Positions 1 through 8,625 of a DNA stretch of 42,825 bases are shown here, piece after piece. Origin of the DNA: CAZSVE01 sp964610175 (GTDB lineage: Bacteria > Pseudomonadota > Gammaproteobacteria > HK1); contig CAZSVE010000018.1 of NCBI GenBank assembly GCA_964610175.1, forward strand, positions 1-42,825. Reading direction: 5' to 3'. A program made the position numbers and the translations under genes. The notes under the pieces are model-generated. The model was given only the letters and a program-made list of their open reading frames with translations, did no database searches and was not told the origin of the DNA. Position 1 is the stretch's first letter; each line of letters begins with the position of its first letter.

Positions 1-126
1 AGTTGAAAATCAAGGGCCTCCATGAAACAAAGTACGCTTTAGTCGGATGAACCGTATTTTGTGCGCTTTCATGCAACGGCAGCTAAAAATAATCGTGAAC
101 ACGGCCTGGTGAAGCTTCGCTGATTC

Positions 127-1269
127 TTACCCCTTGTGCTGGGAGACCACCTCTTCATAAAGCTGCATGGTTTTCCCCAACATGGACTGCAAACGAAAAG
201 GATGTTCTGCTGGCACGACAGGGTTTCCTCTGTACCAGGCCTGGATTTTGCCCACTATCGCCCTAATATCACCAACTGGTACCTGTCCTTGTGGGAACAC
301 TTCGCGAAGTTGTTCACCAACTCCACCATGATTGAAACCGGCTACCGGAATACCAAGACTCAGTGCCTCGATGGTGGTACGCCCAAAAGATTCCGGTTCG
401 CGGGACAAGGACAATACTACATTCGATAACGCCATAATCTCCCGAAGATCGCTACGATGTCCGGTGAGACTGATATCTTGCGCCAGTTTTTCGCTGGTAA
501 TCTTATCCCGAATCTCTATCGGCAAACGGCGTTTACGCGGGTGTGGCGCACCGACGATAAGCCCATGTACCGGTAGACCCAGGTCTTTGAGATTACGAAT
601 CACCTCGATGAAGTCCTTGTGTCCCTTTAATCGGGTAATCCTCGCCGGCAATGTGATCAGATATTTATTTCGGGTAAGCGGATACGTGGAAAACCAATCC
701 CTTTGCCAGTCATCGCTGGGGCGATATCCGTAAGGGTAATCTGCAGGATCGACACCGCGATGAATAACTCGGATACGATTCGACTGGAGGTTCGGATAGT
801 GGTTCCGAATGTAGTCGCGGGTGGCCTGTGAAACTGCAATGACTCGTTCACCACGCATCATTATCGAGCTGTATCGTCCCACCGTGTACATCCCATGCAC
901 GGTAGTAATCAAGTGAGGCCGCAGCTCGTGGGGAATTCCTCGCCAGGCCAGATAGCCAATCCAGGCAGGTAGTCGCGAGCGAAGATGCAGAATATCCGGT
1001 TGGTATTCTCGTAGTTTTTTCCGTAACTGGGGGACCCAACGCAAGGTACGCGGGGATTTCGCACCGATGTTCCAACGAAGATGTTCGGCACCGGCATCGA
1101 GCAATGCAGGAAGCATGCTTCCACCATCGGATATTACGATGGCCCGGTGCCCATGGTGCACCAGGTAACGAGCCAGTTCCAAGGTTCCCTTTTCAACGCC
1201 GCCTGCATCCAGGGCCGGCAACAATTGCACAACTGTTAGCGGTTTGCGAACCATCGGTCGACTATCCAT
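127..1269 (-). CDS. Glycosyltransferase family 4 (GT-B fold)
   Basis: A 380-residue retaining glycosyltransferase that probably transfers a sugar from a nucleotide-sugar donor to a cell-surface glycan or lipid at the cytoplasmic face of the membrane. The N-terminal half opens with a Rossmann-type strand (VVQLLPALDAGGVEKG, about residues 13-28), whose GG-E loop is typical of GT4 enzymes. The C-terminal half holds the donor-binding EX7E motif within EPESFGRTTIEALSLG, followed by a GGVGE loop. No membrane segment is seen. It overlaps the upstream ELM1-family gene by 34 bases, so the two are probably translated from one transcript. ATG at 1269 is used; an ATG five codons in is also possible. The sugar and acceptor cannot be read from sequence; LPS-core or capsule synthesis is an inference from the neighbour. 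Confidence 0.88.
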   Translation of the reverse strand: MDSRPMVRKPLTVVQLLPALDAGGVEKGTLELARYLVHHGHRAIVISDGGSMLPALLDAGAEHLRWNIGAKSPRTLRWVPQLRKKLREYQPDILHLRSRLPAWIGYLAWRGIPHELRPHLITTVHGMYTVGRYSSIMMRGERVIAVSQATRDYIRNHYPNLQSNRIRVIHRGVDPADYPYGYRPSDDWQRDWFSTYPLTRNKYLITLPARITRLKGHKDFIEVIRNLKDLGLPVHGLIVGAPHPRKRRLPIEIRDKITSEKLAQDISLTGHRSDLREIMALSNVVLSLSREPESFGRTTIEALSLGIPVAGFNHGGVGEQLREVFPQGQVPVGDIRAIVGKIQAWYRGNPVVPAEHPFRLQSMLGKTMQLYEEVVSQHKG

Positions 1270-2201
1270 CGTGCGCAGCGCGCGGCCTCATTGAATTTGC
1301 CGGAAGAAAGCTCGCTGGGGAAAGCTTTTCCGGGAGAAGGTTCACCAAGGGGATGTAACGAGACGGCATTATCGTGCCAGGCGGGAAATGTAGCAACCAG
1401 GCCATTTGCTACCAAGCGATCCACGCCAAGGCTCAAACGGCTTACCGCGCGACGTGGAACAGACAATATTCCGGTAGGTGCCCCGGACGTCAATGCTTCA
1501 TATATCATGGAAACACTATCTTCGGTTACCCATACTGTTCGAGCCTGCCCAAGTTGTTTCGCGATCCAGCCGTTCGGGGTATTGGAACACAAGATCGGAT
1601 GTAGGTTTTTCGATTTTCGGTTGATGAGCGCATGGGCAGTGGATCGCGGCGTTCGGCGCGATGTCGTGGCAATCCAGGTGATTTCCGGTTCTCGTGCCAT
1701 GATTGTATCGATTTGTTCGAATAGGCCATCCTCATCCCAACTGTGATGACGAGAAGGGCCACCGATCAAAAGCAATCCGGTCTCGGATCTTCCACCGGGC
1801 CTGTGCTCCATGGGATTCAGGACGCCCTGCGTGGTAAATACATTACCGCGCGGTGCTACACCATCGTGTGCCGGAACAACGCAAAGATCGAACCAGCGAA
1901 TCGGTAGGGTTGGTTTCATGAGAACGACGGTACGTCCCCCCCATGCGCGGGCACCGGCAAGCAACGGTAAATGGGTCCCGTGACCTGCGCCGATGAGAAG
2001 ATCCGGGTTCGGGAGGCCATCCGATGGAAAAGGACGCATGAACACTATGTTCAAGGAATATAAAAATCCGGATGCTACGGTGATGTCCCGAGGCTTTATT
2101 GGCAGAAGCCGCCTTAATGCCTGTAAAAGTCCTTGGGTTTGGCTTTCGTGTCCGCGTTTGCCATCCCGAAAGCGCCACACGATGATTGGTTTAGCAGCCA
2201 C
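1236..2201 (-). CDS. Mitochondrial fission ELM1 family protein (DUF1022-type)
   Basis: A 321-residue protein of the bacterial ELM1 family, named after a plant homologue. Bacterial members are glycosyltransferase-like proteins that usually sit in cell-envelope clusters, and their reaction is not established. Visible hallmarks are the N-terminal WRFRDGKRGHESQTQGL (about residues 9-25), the central LIGAGHGTHLP, LLIGGPSRHHSW, and the C-terminal WVTEDSVSMIYEALTSGAPTGI, which resembles the donor-site end of GT-B enzymes. The start is a GTG at 2201; no strong ribosome binding site is visible. The 34-base overlap with the following GT4 gene suggests a shared role in making a surface glycan. Confidence 0.85.
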   Translation of the reverse strand: MAAKPIIVWRFRDGKRGHESQTQGLLQALRRLLPIKPRDITVASGFLYSLNIVFMRPFPSDGLPNPDLLIGAGHGTHLPLLAGARAWGGRTVVLMKPTLPIRWFDLCVVPAHDGVAPRGNVFTTQGVLNPMEHRPGGRSETGLLLIGGPSRHHSWDEDGLFEQIDTIMAREPEITWIATTSRRTPRSTAHALINRKSKNLHPILCSNTPNGWIAKQLGQARTVWVTEDSVSMIYEALTSGAPTGILSVPRRAVSRLSLGVDRLVANGLVATFPAWHDNAVSLHPLGEPSPGKAFPSELSSGKFNEAARCARWIVDRWFANR

Positions 2202-2289
2202 CGAGTATCGAGGTCGTCATTGAATGTTTCATGATTCCGGATGGGGAAAAGTAGCACGAAAGAAGTAGTAAGAAAGTAACAAGAAAAAA

Positions 2290-2318
2290 TTGACCCATCC
2301 CCATGCGCTAGGTACTAT
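2290..2318 (+). promoter_or_regulatory. Sigma-70-type promoter of tRNA-Asn
   Basis: TTGACC at 2290-2295 and TACTAT at 2313-2318 are separated by 17 bases, the optimal spacing. The tRNA begins 15 bases after the -10 box, and the discriminator between them is GC-rich, as is usual for stable-RNA promoters. The call rests on sequence match and position only. Confidence 0.65.
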
Positions 2319-2333
2319 ACGCTGCCTTGAGAT

Positions 2334-2409
2334 TCCTCGGTAGCTCAGTCGGTAGAGCGGGTGGCTGTTAACCACTAGGTCCGCGGTTCGAGTCCGTGCC
2401 GGGGAGCCA
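2334..2409 (+). tRNA. tRNA-Asn (GTT)
   Basis: A 76-base cloverleaf. The acceptor stem TCCTCGG pairs with CCGGGGA (one G-U), followed by discriminator G and an encoded CCA. The D arm contains AGCTCAGTCGGTAGAGC, the anticodon loop CTGTTAA carries the anticodon GTT, and the T arm contains GGTTCGAGTCC. It decodes AAC and AAU. It stands alone between a minus-strand sugar-transfer operon and repeat-rich DNA. Confidence 0.96.
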
Positions 2410-2535
2410 GATGTCGAATGCGGGTTTGGAACTATCCAGCTCGCTTTGTTTTTTCGATAAGGCCATACCGACCAGTTGGTAATAGGCTGATGTATCGGGA
2501 AGGCAGAATCCCCGAGAACTATCCTGCTAATGTGC

Positions 2536-2568
2536 AAATGCCGTCCTTTTGGGCGGCATTTTGCTTTT
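2536..2568 (+). terminator. Rho-independent terminator downstream of tRNA-Asn
   Basis: AATGCCGTCC and GGGCGGCATT form a 10-bp stem (one G-U) around a TTTT loop, followed by a T-rich tail broken by GC. It lies about 127 bases after the tRNA, so the primary transcript would carry a trailer of that length. No gene is seen between the tRNA and this hairpin. Confidence 0.7.
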
Positions 2569-2584
2569 CGATACCTGACGGTGA

Positions 2585-2692
2585 ATAGCGAAGCTTTTCC
2601 TCGAGCCGATGGAACGTGATTTGGCCGCAGTAGAGCAAAACCAGCGTTTTGTAAAGACTGACATATTTCCGAAGATGAGCGGAAACCAAACA
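2585..2692 (-). repeat. Interspersed repeat R1, near-complete copy A
   Basis: One copy of a family of about 110 bp found throughout the window. Read in its own direction it begins near GTTTATTTCCCGCTCAT, forms a small hairpin (GCTCAT...ATGAGC), passes through GTTTTAC(A/G)AAAC, has a second inverted pair (ACCGATG...CATCGGT), and ends with the palindrome GCGAAGCTTCGC plus TAG. No open reading frame is conserved between copies. This copy is diverged, with mismatches in the first hairpin. The 417-base stretch from the tRNA to trpS otherwise holds only the terminator and unrecognised sequence. Confidence 0.8.
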
Positions 2693-2826
2693 GATTAGAA
2701 ATCATCCTGTTATTTATGGCGGGGAAAACGCATTTCAGGTGAAAAAGGGATCTCTCACGGCCGGGGGTGACCGAGACGCAACGTAATCTGTCGCCATGAG
2801 ATTTACGATAGAGGTTTTGTTGCGGT

Positions 2827-4050
2827 TTATTGATACATGATCTTCATGGCGTGTCGTACCTCTTCCAGGGTTTCGCTGGCCACATCGCGCGCTGCGGCGC
2901 AACCCTCGGAGATGATGGAGCGGATTAGATCGGGTTGTTCCAGATATTTTTGCGCTCTTTCCCGAATGGGCACTTGTTCACGGAGCACGGCATCGATAAC
3001 GGGTTGTTTGCAATCAAGGCATCCGATTGTCCCATTGTGGCAATTTTCCTGTACCCAGGTTCGGGTTTCCTCGCTGGAGTATACGTGGTGTAGTTGCCAG
3101 ACCGGACACTTGGAAGGATCGCCCGGATCGGTGCGACGAATCCGCGCCGGGTCCGTGGGCATGGTGCGCAACTTGTGAATCACGGATTCGGGTTCTTCAC
3201 GAAGCGTGATTGTGTTGCCGTAGGATTTGGACATTTTTTGACCATCCAGGCCGGGTACCTTGGCGGCTTTGGTCAATAGGGGTTGTGGTTCGGGCAGGAT
3301 GATTTTTCCACCACCTTCCAGGTAACCGAACAAGCGCTCACGGTCACCGATGCTAAGATGCTGTTGGGTTTGTAGTAGCGCCTGTCCCTCTTCGACGGCC
3401 TGTATTTCGCCTTGCTCCTGATAGCGTCGCCGTAACTCGCGATACAGCCGTGCGTTTTTTTTCCCCAGCCTTTTGATCGCGGCGTTTGCCCGTTCCTCGA
3501 AATCCGCCTCTCGGCCATACAGGTAATTGAAACGACGTGCTATCTCCCTTGTCAGCTCCACGTGAGCTACTTGATCTTCCCCGACGGGGACCATTCCCGC
3601 ACGATAGGCCAGAATGTCGGCACTTTGTAACAAGGGATAGCCCAGAAAACCGTACGTGGAGAGTTCTTTATTGAGTTTTTCCTGTTGATCCTTGTAGCTT
3701 GGCACGCGCTCGAGCCAACCGAGCGGTGTCATCATGGATAACAATAGATGCAGTTCGGCGTGTTCGGGAACCTGCGATTGGATGAACAGTGTCGCAACGC
3801 CGGGTTCGATCCCTACCGCGAGCCAATCGATAATCATTTCCCGCACATTTTCAGCGATGGTATGGGGGGATTCGTACTCGGTAGTCAAGGCGTGCCAATC
3901 GGCGATGAAAAAGAAACATTCGTATTCGTACTGGAGATCGATCCAGTTGCGTAGAACGCCGTGGTAATGTCCAAGGTGCAGGTGACCCGTGGGACGCATC
4001 CCGGACAGAACTCGTTGATGGGAGGGATTGCGGATGGCGAACTCGCTCAA
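2827..4050 (-). CDS. trpS: Tryptophan--tRNA ligase
   Basis: Class I aminoacyl-tRNA synthetase that charges tRNA-Trp with tryptophan in the cytoplasm. The HIGH-type signature appears as HLGHYHG in the first 40 residues and KMSKS lies in DGQKMSKSYGNTITL; the C-terminal third carries the cysteine-bearing stretch GCLDCKQ. An insertion of about 80 residues before KMSKS is typical of the longer proteobacterial form. The start chosen is TTG at 4050, giving 407 residues, because a perfect GGAGG (4059-4063) lies 8 bases upstream and homology-like sequence begins there (SEFAIRNPSHQRVLSGMRPTG). The frame stays open to an ATG at 4116, but those residues are encoded by repeat R1 and are probably not translated. 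It is followed by no other gene on its strand before the tRNA. Confidence 0.95.
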   Translation of the reverse strand: MSEFAIRNPSHQRVLSGMRPTGHLHLGHYHGVLRNWIDLQYEYECFFFIADWHALTTEYESPHTIAENVREMIIDWLAVGIEPGVATLFIQSQVPEHAELHLLLSMMTPLGWLERVPSYKDQQEKLNKELSTYGFLGYPLLQSADILAYRAGMVPVGEDQVAHVELTREIARRFNYLYGREADFEERANAAIKRLGKKNARLYRELRRRYQEQGEIQAVEEGQALLQTQQHLSIGDRERLFGYLEGGGKIILPEPQPLLTKAAKVPGLDGQKMSKSYGNTITLREEPESVIHKLRTMPTDPARIRRTDPGDPSKCPVWQLHHVYSSEETRTWVQENCHNGTIGCLDCKQPVIDAVLREQVPIRERAQKYLEQPDLIRSIISEGCAAARDVASETLEEVRHAMKIMYQ

Positions 4051-4058
4051 TTGATATT

Positions 4059-4063
4059 CCTCC
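4059..4063 (-). promoter_or_regulatory. Shine-Dalgarno site deciding the trpS start
   Basis: GGAGG on the minus strand, 8 bases before the TTG at 4050. It favours a TTG start over the in-frame ATG at 4116, which lies inside repeat R1. Confidence 0.7.
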
Positions 4064-4071
4064 GGTAAATA

Positions 4072-4182
4072 TTTGTCTATTCCCCGCTCATCATTCGCGA
4101 ATGAGCCGGGTTTCACGAAACGCTAATTTTCTCTACCAATACCAAACCAGGTTTCATCGATTCGAAGCAAAGCTCCGCTGGC
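4072..4182 (+). repeat. Interspersed repeat R1, copy B
   Basis: Near-complete copy between the M50 protease and trpS. Its left end stops 8 bases before the trpS ribosome binding site, so it forms the trpS leader in the opposite orientation. It shares variant bases (CTCATCATTCG, TCTAC, CCAAACCA) with copy D, which suggests a subfamily. Confidence 0.85.
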
Positions 4183-4215
4183 GTGTTCTGAAATTTCCCC
4201 AATCCATCCGAGGTT

Positions 4216-4863
4216 TCACGACAACCCGAATATCCAAAGAAATTTTTCATATACGAAGATGAGAATCGATTGCAGTATGCCCATCACCAAAAGCCCGATA
4301 ACGATAAAAAGGCCATACGGCTCGATACGATTTACATGCCAGGCCCAAGGGGTGGGCAACAGGCCCACCAACACGCGTCCACCATCCAAGGGGGGGATCG
4401 GCAGGAGATTCAACACCATCAACGCGATGTTGATGCTGGCACCAGCCCAACCCATGTATATCAGCAGCAACACCGAATCCCCAAGGTACTGAAACAGCGC
4501 GGCACCTATCTTTGCCAGGATGGCCCATAGTATGGCCATGATGAGATTCGCGGCAGGTCCGGCGATGGCCACCAGCGCCATGTCCCGCTTGGGATGTTTT
4601 AGATTTTGCCAGGTGACGGGGACCGGTTTTGCCCAACCGAAAATAAATGATGCCTGAAGAAAAAGGAGCAATCCGGGCACCACGATTGTACCGATGGGAT
4701 CGATGTGCTTGAGGGGGTTCAGTGTCAATCGACCCAACATCATGGCCGTAGGATCGCCACGATGTTTGGCTGTCCAGCCGTGCGCTACTTCATGCACCGT
4801 AATGGCCAGTAGCACAGGCACGGACCACACGATAATCTTTTGAATAAGATTCAATTCATCCAT
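4216..4863 (-). CDS. Site-2 protease family (M50) membrane metalloprotease
   Basis: Polytopic intramembrane zinc protease of 215 residues, related to the SpoIVFB/RseP group. The zinc-binding HEVAH lies in the first membrane segment (about residues 25-29), and the second conserved site is NLLPIPPLDGGRVL, where the Asp is the third metal ligand. About six hydrophobic segments are visible. There is no PDZ domain, which separates it from RseP. In many proteobacteria this short form sits between a Sua5/YciO gene and trpS, as here; its substrate is unknown. The ATG at 4863 gives the usual N-terminus (MDELNLIQK); an ATG four codons upstream at 4875 is also open. Confidence 0.9.
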   Translation of the reverse strand: MDELNLIQKIIVWSVPVLLAITVHEVAHGWTAKHRGDPTAMMLGRLTLNPLKHIDPIGTIVVPGLLLFLQASFIFGWAKPVPVTWQNLKHPKRDMALVAIAGPAANLIMAILWAILAKIGAALFQYLGDSVLLLIYMGWAGASINIALMVLNLLPIPPLDGGRVLVGLLPTPWAWHVNRIEPYGLFIVIGLLVMGILQSILIFVYEKFLWIFGLS

Positions 4864-5037
4864 AGTAACGGTCATGTAGTGGGTTCCGACACCCCGGATA
4901 ATGAAAGAGCGCCATCTGTTTCAAGTAGGGTATCGGAAAAACAAGGGTTTTGGGAGATCCGGAGCCACACACCAAGACCCATCCCGTTTCAGTCCTGGCG
5001 CGAAGCGCTGACATGCTCTTCGAAGTTCCAATGCATT

Positions 5038-5658
5038 CTACCCCTCGAATGCGTATGTATTGCCAAGTCCACGGCGCAGGATGCGAGGGCTTTCTTCGGT
5101 AAGATCCACCACCGTGGTTGGCTCGAAGCCGCAAGAGCCACCGTCGATGACAAGATCCACGTCGTTACCGATCCGTTCCAGTATTTCATCCGGGTCCGTA
5201 ATCGGTAGCTCTTCCCCCGGCGGGATAAGGGTTACGCTCATCACAGGGTCATCGAGATATGCGGCCAGACTTTGTGCAATCGGACTGTCGGGGACTCGCA
5301 GCCCGATGGTTTTTCGCCGGGTCAGTAACCTCCGAGGTACTTCGGCGGTTGCTTTCAGTATAAACGTATATGGCCCGGGGGTGTGGCTTTTGATGAGCCG
5401 AAAAGCGCTATTGCCGACTCGAGCATAAAGGGAAATCTCGGAAAGATCCCGACAAACCAGCGTGAAGTCGTGTCGATCATCCAGTTTTCGGATGCGGCGA
5501 ATGCGTTCCATCGCCGCTTTATCGCCGAGGTGACAACCCAACGCATAACACGAATCCGTCGGATAGGCGATTACACCTCCGCGTCGCAGGATAGCCACGG
5601 CCTGATTGATAAGGCGCGGTTGCGGGTTATTCGGATGGAGCTGGAAGTACTGGCTCAT
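5038..5658 (-). CDS. YciO/Sua5 family protein (threonylcarbamoyl-AMP synthase-like)
   Basis: A 206-residue YrdC-fold protein. Sua5/TsaC members make threonylcarbamoyl-adenylate for the t6A37 tRNA modification; YciO members are close relatives whose role is less certain. Visible features are the N-terminal RRGGVIAYPTDSCYALGC, the KLDDRHDFTLVCRDL segment in place of the KxR...P-L of TsaC, and GLRVPDSPIAQSL and DLVIDGGSCG in the C-terminal half. The SQYFQLHPNNPQPR start and this pattern point to the YciO subgroup. It lies 174 bases upstream of the M50 gene on the same strand, with trpS beyond, a conserved neighbourhood. Confidence 0.88.
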   Translation of the reverse strand: MSQYFQLHPNNPQPRLINQAVAILRRGGVIAYPTDSCYALGCHLGDKAAMERIRRIRKLDDRHDFTLVCRDLSEISLYARVGNSAFRLIKSHTPGPYTFILKATAEVPRRLLTRRKTIGLRVPDSPIAQSLAAYLDDPVMSVTLIPPGEELPITDPDEILERIGNDVDLVIDGGSCGFEPTTVVDLTEESPRILRRGLGNTYAFEG

Positions 5659-5708
5659 CTTGTCGTTCCACTATCTACGTCATGGCCTGGCTAAAAGACG
5701 TTCTTGCC

Positions 5709-5740
5709 TTGAAAAATTCCTATCTCTTTATGATTATAAT
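5709..5740 (+). promoter_or_regulatory. Possible promoter upstream of pabB
   Basis: A perfect TATAAT at 5735-5740 is preceded by TTGAAA at 5709-5714, but the 20-base spacing is longer than optimal. It points towards pabB, 300 bases away, with repeat R1 copy C in the leader. This is a weak call. Confidence 0.25.
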
Positions 5741-5809
5741 CGCTCAGACGGGTATCGAGACAAACCTGAGTCGCAACCGGCGGGATTTGCCGATATTCCG
5801 GCTCATGAT

Positions 5810-5919
5810 CTAGCGAGGCTTCGCTTCGATCCGACAGGCATGATTCAGCATCGATAAAGCAAAATCGGTGCTTTGTAAAACCCGACCCATTTGCGGTGAT
5901 GAGAGGGAAATAAACAAAT
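5810..5919 (-). repeat. Interspersed repeat R1, copy C
   Basis: Near-complete copy in the 385-base gap between yciO-like and pabB, oriented towards the yciO-like gene. The central part reads with AAAATCGGTGC, shared with copy H. The rest of the gap holds only the weak promoter and unrecognised sequence. Confidence 0.85.
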
Positions 5920-6043
5920 TAAGCGGTTACCCATAATACCATTCGAAGAATATACCTCTCTTGATAAGATACATCTCCTGATCCACGCCCCCATCGCCAA
6001 CGGCGAACATACCTGAACCAGTGATCTTGCCTTGTGCTCGTCC

Positions 6044-7489
6044 ATGACCAACCGCCGAAGCCCTCTCCTTTGGCAAAGGATCGACACCTGCCCCGATCTG
6101 CTGCTCGTCCATTCCGCCCAGCCGGATCGCTACCCCTTCCTGCTGGAAAGCACCTCCCATCGCGCCGATCACGGGATCGAGAGAAACCGCTACGACATCC
6201 TATTTGCCTTCCCGGAGGGAAGGCTGGTACTGGAACCCTTGGGCCATGTCACCATGGAGGGGCACCGGATCGCGGATTCGGATTTCCTGGATCGATTGGA
6301 TCGCTGGTTCGCGGAAGAACAAAGCGGTACGCTTCCGCAATTTCTTCCCTTTGACATCCCTTTCCGAGGCGGTTGGTTTCTCTATCTCGGCTACGAATTG
6401 GCCGCCGAGATCGAACCGGTACTTCAATCCTGTTTTGGAAACGTCCGTATCGACGCCCCTTCCATCGAAGCAAAATTCCCCACTGCAGCCGCCTGGCGGA
6501 TCCCCGCCGCCATCATTCGAGATCGACAAAAACAGCAAACCATCCTGATAGCAGAACCCGATCGCGCCCCTCTCCTCGCGGAAATGCAAAACGATCTATC
6601 ATCGATTCGCCCTGTTTCTACGCCCCCGATCCCGAATTCACGGACGGGATTACTGCGCGAATCCATCCAGGAAGACCCACCCCATGAATTCCTGGAGCGC
6701 GTCGCCAGGATCACGCGCTATATCCGCGAGGGAGATGTCTTTCAGGTAAACCTCTCCCGTGGTTGGCGGGGGCTTCTACGCCAGGGGGTTACGCCCGCGC
6801 ATATCTACCACCGCATGCGCAGTCACAACCCCGCGCCATTCGCGGGTCTCGCGGCATGGGGCGACTTCGCGGTAATCAGTTCTTCCCCGGAACGATTGGT
6901 GCATATCCATGACGGGGTGGTGGAAACCCGCCCCATCGCCGGGACACACCCCCGAGGTCGAAACTCGATCATGGATGCCGGACTCTCGAGCGCCTTGATG
7001 GCGCATCCCAAGGAACGGGCCGAGCACATCATGCTCATCGACCTCGAACGCAACGACTTGGGCAGGATCTGCAAACACGGCAGCGTTGAGGTCGATGAAC
7101 TCATGGTCCTGGAATCCTACGCCCATGTCCACCACATCGTCTCCAACATCCGCGGCGTCCTCACGCCCGATGCAACACCTGGCAGGGTCCTTCGAGCCGT
7201 GTTTCCGGGGGGCACCATCACCGGCTGTCCCAAGGTCCGCTGCATGGAGATCATCGCCGAGCTGGAGCGGGTAGCTCGTGGGCCGTACACCGGTGCCATG
7301 GGATATCTCAATCGCGATGGCAGCGCCGATTTCAACATCCTTATCCGCACCATTTGTCGGCAAGGCAATCGGGTTTCCCTGCGGGCCGGTGCCGGGATCG
7401 TCGCCGACTCCTTCCCCGAGCGGGAACTCCGGGAGACCCATCACAAAGCGCGGGGCCCGCTCCGGGCGCTCCTTGGGCAAGGTCGATAA
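6044..7489 (+). CDS. pabB: Aminodeoxychorismate synthase component I
   Basis: Chorismate-utilising enzyme of 481 residues that, with a glutaminase (PabA, not in the window), makes 4-amino-4-deoxychorismate for folate synthesis. C-terminal chorismate-binding signatures are clear: SPERLVHIHDG, HIMLIDLERNDLGRI, AVFPGGTITGCPKVRCMEII, GAMGYLNRDGSADFNI and RAGAGIVADS. The assignment to PabB rather than TrpE rests mainly on the pabC gene 2 bases downstream. At the position where E. coli PabB has the nucleophilic lysine of PIKGT, this protein has PIAGT, as anthranilate synthase does. The ATG at 6044 is chosen; a TTG four codons upstream is open. No strong ribosome binding site is visible. Confidence 0.88.
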   Translation: MTNRRSPLLWQRIDTCPDLLLVHSAQPDRYPFLLESTSHRADHGIERNRYDILFAFPEGRLVLEPLGHVTMEGHRIADSDFLDRLDRWFAEEQSGTLPQFLPFDIPFRGGWFLYLGYELAAEIEPVLQSCFGNVRIDAPSIEAKFPTAAAWRIPAAIIRDRQKQQTILIAEPDRAPLLAEMQNDLSSIRPVSTPPIPNSRTGLLRESIQEDPPHEFLERVARITRYIREGDVFQVNLSRGWRGLLRQGVTPAHIYHRMRSHNPAPFAGLAAWGDFAVISSSPERLVHIHDGVVETRPIAGTHPRGRNSIMDAGLSSALMAHPKERAEHIMLIDLERNDLGRICKHGSVEVDELMVLESYAHVHHIVSNIRGVLTPDATPGRVLRAVFPGGTITGCPKVRCMEIIAELERVARGPYTGAMGYLNRDGSADFNILIRTICRQGNRVSLRAGAGIVADSFPERELRETHHKARGPLRALLGQGR

Positions 7490-7491
7490 AA

Positions 7492-8352
7492 ATGCTGATA
7501 AACGGACAGCCACGCGACACCATCTCCGCCAACGACCGCGGCCTCCAGTACGGAGATGGACTATTCGAAACCATCGCCGTCGACAAAGGGATTCCCCTCT
7601 GCCTCTCCGAGCACCTGGATCGCCTCGCCCGCGGTTGCCGACGACTACGCATCCCGGAACCCGCGCGGGCGTCATTACAACAGGAAATCCATATCGTGTC
7701 GGGCGAACTGCAACGTGGCATCGTAAAGGTCATCATCACCCGCGGCGTTGGCGGACGCGGATATGCCCCCACTCCCCCCGTGCCCAATACTGCCGTGTCT
7801 TCACCGAATGCTGCCGCGTCCTCTCCGACCCGACTCGTCGCCGGTTTCCAATGGCCCGATTATCCCATCGATTTCTCCCGGGAAGGCATCGACACCTGCC
7901 TTTGCGACACCCGTCTTGGTCGAAACGTCGCATTGGCGGGGATCAAGCACTTGAATCGCCTGGAGCAAGTACTGGGGAGGATCGAGTGCGCACAAAAGGG
8001 CGTGCCCGAAGGGATCATGCTGGATAGCGATGGTTGCCTCATCGAAGGCACCATGAGCAACCTGTTTCTGGTTCGGGGAAACCAACTCATTACTCCAGGG
8101 CTCGCCGAGAGTGGCGTTCGGGGCATCACTCGCGACCGGATCATCCATGTGGCCGAAATGGTGGGAATAGACGTTCGTGTTACGAGACTCGACCCATCCG
8201 CTCTTTTCCATGCAGATGGGCTCTTTTTCTGCAACAGCGTGATGGGGATATGGCCGGTCAAAAGACTCGCTGATCGATGCTATTCCGTTCCCCCGGTCAT
8301 TCGGCGGTTGCGGCGGGAATTGATCGAAGGGGGTGTTATTCCGAGGGAGTGA
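7492..8352 (+). CDS. pabC: Aminodeoxychorismate lyase
   Basis: PLP-dependent fold-type IV lyase of 286 residues that releases pyruvate from 4-amino-4-deoxychorismate to give 4-aminobenzoate. Hallmarks are NDRGLQYGDGLFETIAV near residue 15, the PLP lysine in ALAGIKHLNRLEQVL, and LIEGTMSNLFLV in the phosphate-binding region. A short Ser/Ala/Pro-rich insertion (PNTAVSSPNAAASSP) follows GRGYAPTPP. It starts 2 bases after the pabB stop, so the two are translationally coupled. The mltG-tmk-holB genes that often follow pabC in gammaproteobacteria are absent here. Confidence 0.93.
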   Translation: MLINGQPRDTISANDRGLQYGDGLFETIAVDKGIPLCLSEHLDRLARGCRRLRIPEPARASLQQEIHIVSGELQRGIVKVIITRGVGGRGYAPTPPVPNTAVSSPNAAASSPTRLVAGFQWPDYPIDFSREGIDTCLCDTRLGRNVALAGIKHLNRLEQVLGRIECAQKGVPEGIMLDSDGCLIEGTMSNLFLVRGNQLITPGLAESGVRGITRDRIIHVAEMVGIDVRVTRLDPSALFHADGLFFCNSVMGIWPVKRLADRCYSVPPVIRRLRRELIEGGVIPRE

Positions 8353-8411
8353 AAATAGTACCGCTTCCCGTGCAGGCGAGACTGTGAAATATCATGTAGC
8401 CCAACAGGAGG

Positions 8412-8462
8412 GGGGAATGCGATTTTTTATCGCCCCGTGTGCGACATAGGGATGCATCGCGA
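8412..8462 (+). repeat. R1-associated upstream module, isolated copy
   Basis: The sequence around GCGATTTTTTATCGCCCC, followed by GCGACATAGGGATGCATCG, resembles the segment found just before R1 at 21174-21244 and 22186-22307. Here it stands without R1 directly attached. The first 270 bases after pabC otherwise hold nothing recognisable. Confidence 0.45.
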
Positions 8463-8625
8463 GTGAAAAAGGGAAGGGATGGACTTTTGTGTCCCTGCTT
8501 CCTGACTGACGATTACGCGAAAAATGTTTTTACGTCGGAAGCGGGAGCTTTTGGGATTATTCCAGGATTTAGAGAATTCATGACTCGTTGGTTCGAGGCG
8601 CGCAGAACAGGAAGAGGTAGGCTAT

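Noticed and set aside
6776..7675. 299-codon minus-strand open frame
   Set aside because: It is antisense to well-conserved pabB motifs and results from G/C-biased third positions.
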